From NCBI RefSeq assembly GCF_900172225.1, contig NZ_FWFO01000001.1:682001-746000 (forward strand): a stretch of DNA of 64,000 bases, in the 5' to 3' direction. Below are positions 61,030 to 64,000 of the stretch, piece after piece (position 1 is the stretch's first letter; each line of letters opens with the position of its first letter). Position numbers and translations under genes: made by a program. The notes under the pieces were generated by a model that worked only from the letters and a program-made list of their open reading frames with translations, did no database searches and was not told the DNA's origin. The DNA comes from Falsiruegeria litorea R37. GTDB lineage: Bacteria; Pseudomonadota; Alphaproteobacteria; Rhodobacterales; Rhodobacteraceae.

Positions 61030-61503
61030 ATGAACCAGATCACTCAATTCGACGAACGCGATCGGCACATTCTGCGATTGCTGGAACAGGACAATCGGAT
61101 TTCAAATGCCGATCTGGCCGAGGCAGTGGGTATGTCGACTTCGGCGCTCTGGCGTCGGGTGCGAGCGCTCGAAGATGCAGGCGTGATCGAGCGCTATGGG
61201 ATTGTCGTGAACCCCAAGGCGATGGGGCTGGGCTTTCAGGCCATCGTGCATGTCCAACTCACACGTCACGACCCCGAAAAGATCGTAGATTTTATCCGCG
61301 CGGTCGAACGCGCGTCAGAGGTGCAAGAGTGTTTTGCCACCACGGGGCAGTCCGACTATCACCTGCGTGTGCTATGTGCCGACCTAGAGCATTACAACCG
61401 CTTTCTCGAAGACTTTCTGTTTCGTCTTCCAGCCGTTGCCAGTGCGCAGACCAATGTCGTTTTGCGCACTGTCAAAGACCATGGTCCTGTCGCGGCTCCA
61501 TGA
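61030..61503 (+). CDS. Lrp/AsnC-family transcriptional regulator
   Basis: A 157-residue Lrp-type regulator. The helix-turn-helix lies at about residues 20-48 (DNRISNADLAEAVGMSTSALWRRVRAL). The C-terminal RAM ligand-binding and oligomerisation domain follows, with ECFATTGQSDYHLRVLCADLEHY. It is divergent from the fused indolepyruvate oxidoreductase, so it probably senses an aromatic or branched amino acid and controls that gene. Such pairing of Lrp with indolepyruvate oxidoreductase is frequent in alphaproteobacteria, as I recall. Confidence 0.92.
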   Translation: MNQITQFDERDRHILRLLEQDNRISNADLAEAVGMSTSALWRRVRALEDAGVIERYGIVVNPKAMGLGFQAIVHVQLTRHDPEKIVDFIRAVERASEVQECFATTGQSDYHLRVLCADLEHYNRFLEDFLFRLPAVASAQTNVVLRTVKDHGPVAAP

Positions 61504-61534
61504 TCGTGTCCCTTGAATCAAGCCAGACTTGGGA

Positions 61535-61729
61535 TCAGCACTCGAACCAGACTTTGGACGGTTCGGTTGGAACTTCGGTCAGGAATGTTGCACCTGAACA
61601 TGCGCTTTGTGCTGCTTGGGTGGCAGCTGTGCTTACCGTACCGGTTTGAACCCTGGGCAAAGTACTGGTTTGAGTTGAGCAGGCGGAAACGGTCAAGACC
61701 GCGACGATAGCTGAAAATCTAATGAGCAA
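61535..61729 (-). CDS. Small putative lipoprotein
   Basis: A 64-residue protein with TTG start. The N-terminus MLIRFSAIVAVLTVSACSTQ is a lipoprotein signal with lipobox VSAC, so mature protein would be about 47 residues anchored through C17. AGAGGGGG lies five bases before the TTG, an excellent ribosome site, which is the main support. Three further cysteines follow, including the last residue. No recognisable domain. It resembles small entericidin-like or assembly-factor lipoproteins only in size. It is convergent with the Lrp gene. The gap to 61999 upstream holds only promoters. Confidence 0.55.
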   Translation of the reverse strand: MLIRFSAIVAVLTVSACSTQTSTLPRVQTGTVSTAATQAAQSACSGATFLTEVPTEPSKVWFEC

Positions 61730-61999
61730 AGCAACCCCCTCTTGGAAACAAGAACTGGAGAAAGGCTAGCCATCTGGCCTGCACCTTGCAATGAGCAGCA
61801 TGAACCAAGATCGCAAACTTGGCGTCAAAATTGGCGACAATCTCAATTCCCTTGACGTTTTGCGGTCTCTGCGGCGACAATCAAACCGTGGTTAACGCCC
61901 GAAACCCCTTATTTTCTTGTCTCGGGCAATGGTCTTCGGAAGAATATTGTAGATTTTTATTCAAAGACTTCGGTTTGGCTGGCTGTGGGAGCAAGCACA

Positions 62000-64000
62000 A
62001 TGAAGTTGATACAGACAACAGCGGTGCGAAGTGCACGCGCGTCATGCGCAACGATTTTGGTGATGTTGGCAGGTGTCGGGCTTGGGACAGGCAAGGCGCT
62101 TTCGGAAACAGATCCATTGGATGCTCCGCTTGAGATCGTGGAATTCAAAGAGGGTGACACCCTGCGCGGCGTTGTGGGGGAATACCTGCGCGACCCCGAT
62201 CTGTGGCCCGCCGTCCTGAAGCTCAACAACATCGTTTCGTCCGCGGATCTGGTGCCTGGCACAGAATTGCGGTTGCCGGTTCGGCAGGTGGCAGCAGCGG
62301 ACGCGGCTTTGTTGTCGTCGTTGCAGGCGATCCAGAACGCAAATGCAGAAGGCGCCCGCATTTTTGCCCCTGACGAAATCGGACAGGCCATCCAAAGCCG
62401 TGACGAAGCGGTGACGCGCCGCGAAGTGGGCGAATGGCGCGAGGTTGTTAACTATGCCGGCGTCGCCCGCGATTTTGCCCGCGATGCGCTGGACATTTCC
62501 ATCGCGCAACGGGACCGCTCGGCCGAGGCCGTGGTGTCCGATGTTCAGGGCAGTGTCGAAGGGCGCGCGCCGGTCGAACCCAGTTGGTCGGATCGGGCGC
62601 GCAATGACATTCTGGTCGAGTTCGAACGCATTCGAACCCTGTCTGCCAGCACCACCCAGGTCACGTTCCGCGATCTCAGCCGCTTGCGCTTGAACCCCAA
62701 CTCAAACGCTACGATCCAACGGATGCGATCGGACCCGCTGACGGGTGGAGAGGTGACCAAGGTATCCCTGGCTGAGGGCGACTTTTACGCGCTGCTTAAT
62801 CAGTTGTCAGACAAGACCACTTTTGAGATCGACGTTCCGGGGATCGAAACCACGACGAACTCGGCCGATTTCTGGATCAAGAACGACCAAAGCGGCGCGC
62901 GCTTTGTGAACTACGACAAACCGGGGTTGGAAATCGAGCGGGACGGTCAAACTTTTGAGCTGGGCGAGAACGAGGGCGTGGTGATTGCCGGAACCGGCGC
63001 GCAACGGGCCGAGGTGCTGGCCAGCCCGTTGCTGAACCTGCCTGATGTTGGTCAGATCCTGTATTCCGAGACTGCGGACCTGAGCTGGGAGGTCTTCTCC
63101 GGGGCCGAGGCCTATTGGCTCGAGGTCGCAAGCGATCCGGGCTTCAATCAGATGCAGATTTCGGAGTGGGGCATTCGCGACACGGCTTTTGCGGCCTCAG
63201 GGCTTGCGCCTGCGCGCTATCATTGGCGGGTTGCCGCGCTCGACAAGTTGGGGCTGCCGGGGGAATGGAGCACGCCGCGTGATTTCACGCTGCGTGTCGA
63301 CAACACCCCGCCTTTTCTGACGTTGATGTCCCCTGCCACGGGCACCATCGCGACCGAGCCGCAGATCGAGGTTCTTGGCGCGACCGAGCTTGAGGCGACG
63401 CTGACGCTGGATGGTAAACCGCTCAAGGTGGATGGGGACGGCAGTTTTGTTACCGACGTGGCCCTGGCGCCCGGCGAGAACGTGATCGAAGTGGTGGCGA
63501 TTGACCTTGCAGGCAACGTCAGTCGACGTAGCCAGTCGGTCATCTATCGCCCCTCCGCCGAGGTCGAGATTGCGCTGTCGGATCAAATGGCACGGGTGGG
63601 GGATGTGCTGGCCTCGCGGACGGATCAACTGTCGGTGTCAGCCAGCACGACGGCGGAACCGGGTGCGGCTGTTCTGGTCAGGGATGCGTCGGGGAGCGTT
63701 GTGGTTCAGACACAGGTTGGCGTAGCCGGGGCCATTGGCTTTACAGTGCCGGTGGTTGAGGCTCCGCGAGAGTTCTCCATCCAGATTCTGGCACCTGGGG
63801 GCTCGAGCGAAGGGGCTCTGAGCTTTGCAGCATTGCGCGATCAGGTCGCGCCCGAGATCAAGCTGGATCTGCCGCCGCCGCGCGCAACCTCGGACGATGT
63901 GCTTTCAGTGACTGGAACAGCCGACGATGCTGTTCGTTTGACGCTCAATGGGACGGACCTGCCGTTGCTTGAAGGACGATTTGACCTGGCCGTGACATTG
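62000..64000 (+). CDS. Exported LysM/FecR-domain protein with Ig-like repeats (3' end outside window)
   Basis: The frame is open from the ATG at 62000 to the window end (667 codons), so the C-terminus is missing. The signal peptide ends near GKALSETD. A LysM-like segment follows at about residues 48-95 (EFKEGDTLRGVVGEYLRDPDLWPAVLKLNN...PGTELRLP). A FecR-like domain is at about 195-300, a fibronectin-like domain at about 330-425 (ADLSWEVFSGAEAYWLEVASD, HWRVAALD), and Ig-like repeats come after (NTPPFLTLMSPATGT, GENVIEVVAIDLAGN). It probably binds peptidoglycan in the periplasm and acts as a sensor or scaffold. I recall similar proteins next to adenylate-cyclase genes in this family, which would lie beyond the window. 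Confidence 0.82.
   Translation, partial: MKLIQTTAVRSARASCATILVMLAGVGLGTGKALSETDPLDAPLEIVEFKEGDTLRGVVGEYLRDPDLWPAVLKLNNIVSSADLVPGTELRLPVRQVAAADAALLSSLQAIQNANAEGARIFAPDEIGQAIQSRDEAVTRREVGEWREVVNYAGVARDFARDALDISIAQRDRSAEAVVSDVQGSVEGRAPVEPSWSDRARNDILVEFERIRTLSASTTQVTFRDLSRLRLNPNSNATIQRMRSDPLTGGEVTKVSLAEGDFYALLNQLSDKTTFEIDVPGIETTTNSADFWIKNDQSGARFVNYDKPGLEIERDGQTFELGENEGVVIAGTGAQRAEVLASPLLNLPDVGQILYSETADLSWEVFSGAEAYWLEVASDPGFNQMQISEWGIRDTAFAASGLAPARYHWRVAALDKLGLPGEWSTPRDFTLRVDNTPPFLTLMSPATGTIATEPQIEVLGATELEATLTLDGKPLKVDGDGSFVTDVALAPGENVIEVVAIDLAGNVSRRSQSVIYRPSAEVEIALSDQMARVGDVLASRTDQLSVSASTTAEPGAAVLVRDASGSVVVQTQVGVAGAIGFTVPVVEAPREFSIQILAPGGSSEGALSFAALRDQVAPEIKLDLPPPRATSDDVLSVTGTADDAVRLTLNGTDLPLLEGRFDLAVTL

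Noticed and set aside
61819-62133. A 104-codon plus-strand frame before the LysM/FecR gene
   Set aside because: It overlaps the real start at 62000 in another frame and lacks any motif or ribosome site.
1-64000. tRNA, rRNA, CRISPR array, prophage or integron structures
   Set aside because: None recognised on either strand by reading for conserved arms, spaced direct repeats or phage-type genes.

Overview
The window looks like chromosomal DNA of a marine Roseobacter-group alphaproteobacterium (Rhodobacteraceae, Ruegeria-like). The inference rests on moderately high GC, long runs of genes joined by ATGA/TGATG overlaps, a DddQ-type DMSP lyase gene, a complete C-P lyase (phn) locus, several dimethylglycine-dehydrogenase-type flavoproteins, a DUF1127 gene, and a short extragenic repeat (GTTCCAAATACGG core) that I recall being common in this family. 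No rRNA, tRNA, CRISPR array, phage or replication origin was recognised. The only mobile-element trace is a decayed IS5/IS427-type transposase.

Layout. (1) 1-7.9 kb: an osmolyte catabolic cluster. It has the 3' end of a FAD/GcvT demethylase-type gene, an MDR oxidoreductase, a dddQ-like cupin, a cis-3-hydroxy-L-proline-dehydratase-type enolase, a small cupin, two further enolase-superfamily enzymes and a class III aminotransferase. (2) 8-9.2 kb: a DUF1127 gene and an FkbM methyltransferase. (3) 9.4-17.9 kb: a beta-oxidation operon with a gene set like the pim (dicarboxylate) operon: fused hydratase/dehydrogenase, thiolase, paired acyl-CoA dehydrogenases, thioesterase, enoyl-CoA hydratase and acyl-CoA ligase. 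(4) rpe, then an IS remnant. (5) 19.7-33 kb: phosphonate uptake (phnCDEE), a hexapeptide transferase, the repressor phnF, and the C-P lyase genes phnGHI-HAD-JKLN, a 2H-phosphoesterase-like gene and phnM. (6) 33.2-39.7 kb: a tightly coupled seven-gene operon of glycosyltransferases, a deacetylase-like protein, a histidine phosphatase and a small methyltransferase, whose product I cannot name. (7) an MscS channel, an oligopeptide-type ABC transporter, a methyltransferase, ackA and a GST. (8) 51.4-56.7 kb: a demethylation operon (FAD/GcvT enzyme, MttB-family methyltransferase, second flavoprotein). (9) a fused indolepyruvate ferredoxin oxidoreductase, a divergent Lrp/AsnC regulator, a small lipoprotein, and a LysM/FecR-type exported protein that runs off the end.

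How the genes fit together. Regions 1 and 8 are suited to methylated amino acids and osmolytes, with methyl groups passed to tetrahydrofolate by GcvT-type domains. DddQ would add DMSP cleavage. Region 5 imports phosphonates and cleaves the C-P bond; I see no phnP, and the 2H-phosphoesterase-like gene may fill that role. Region 3 would oxidise imported carboxylates to acetyl-CoA.

The most unusual non-coding feature is a family of nested inverted-repeat elements. The inner and outer repeat arms are conserved, the internal hairpins vary between copies, and all four copies lie between the 3' ends of convergent genes (near 18.0, 24.6, 33.1 and 42.7 kb). The best coding candidate for an undescribed system is the seven-gene glycan-type operon at 33.2-39.7 kb.
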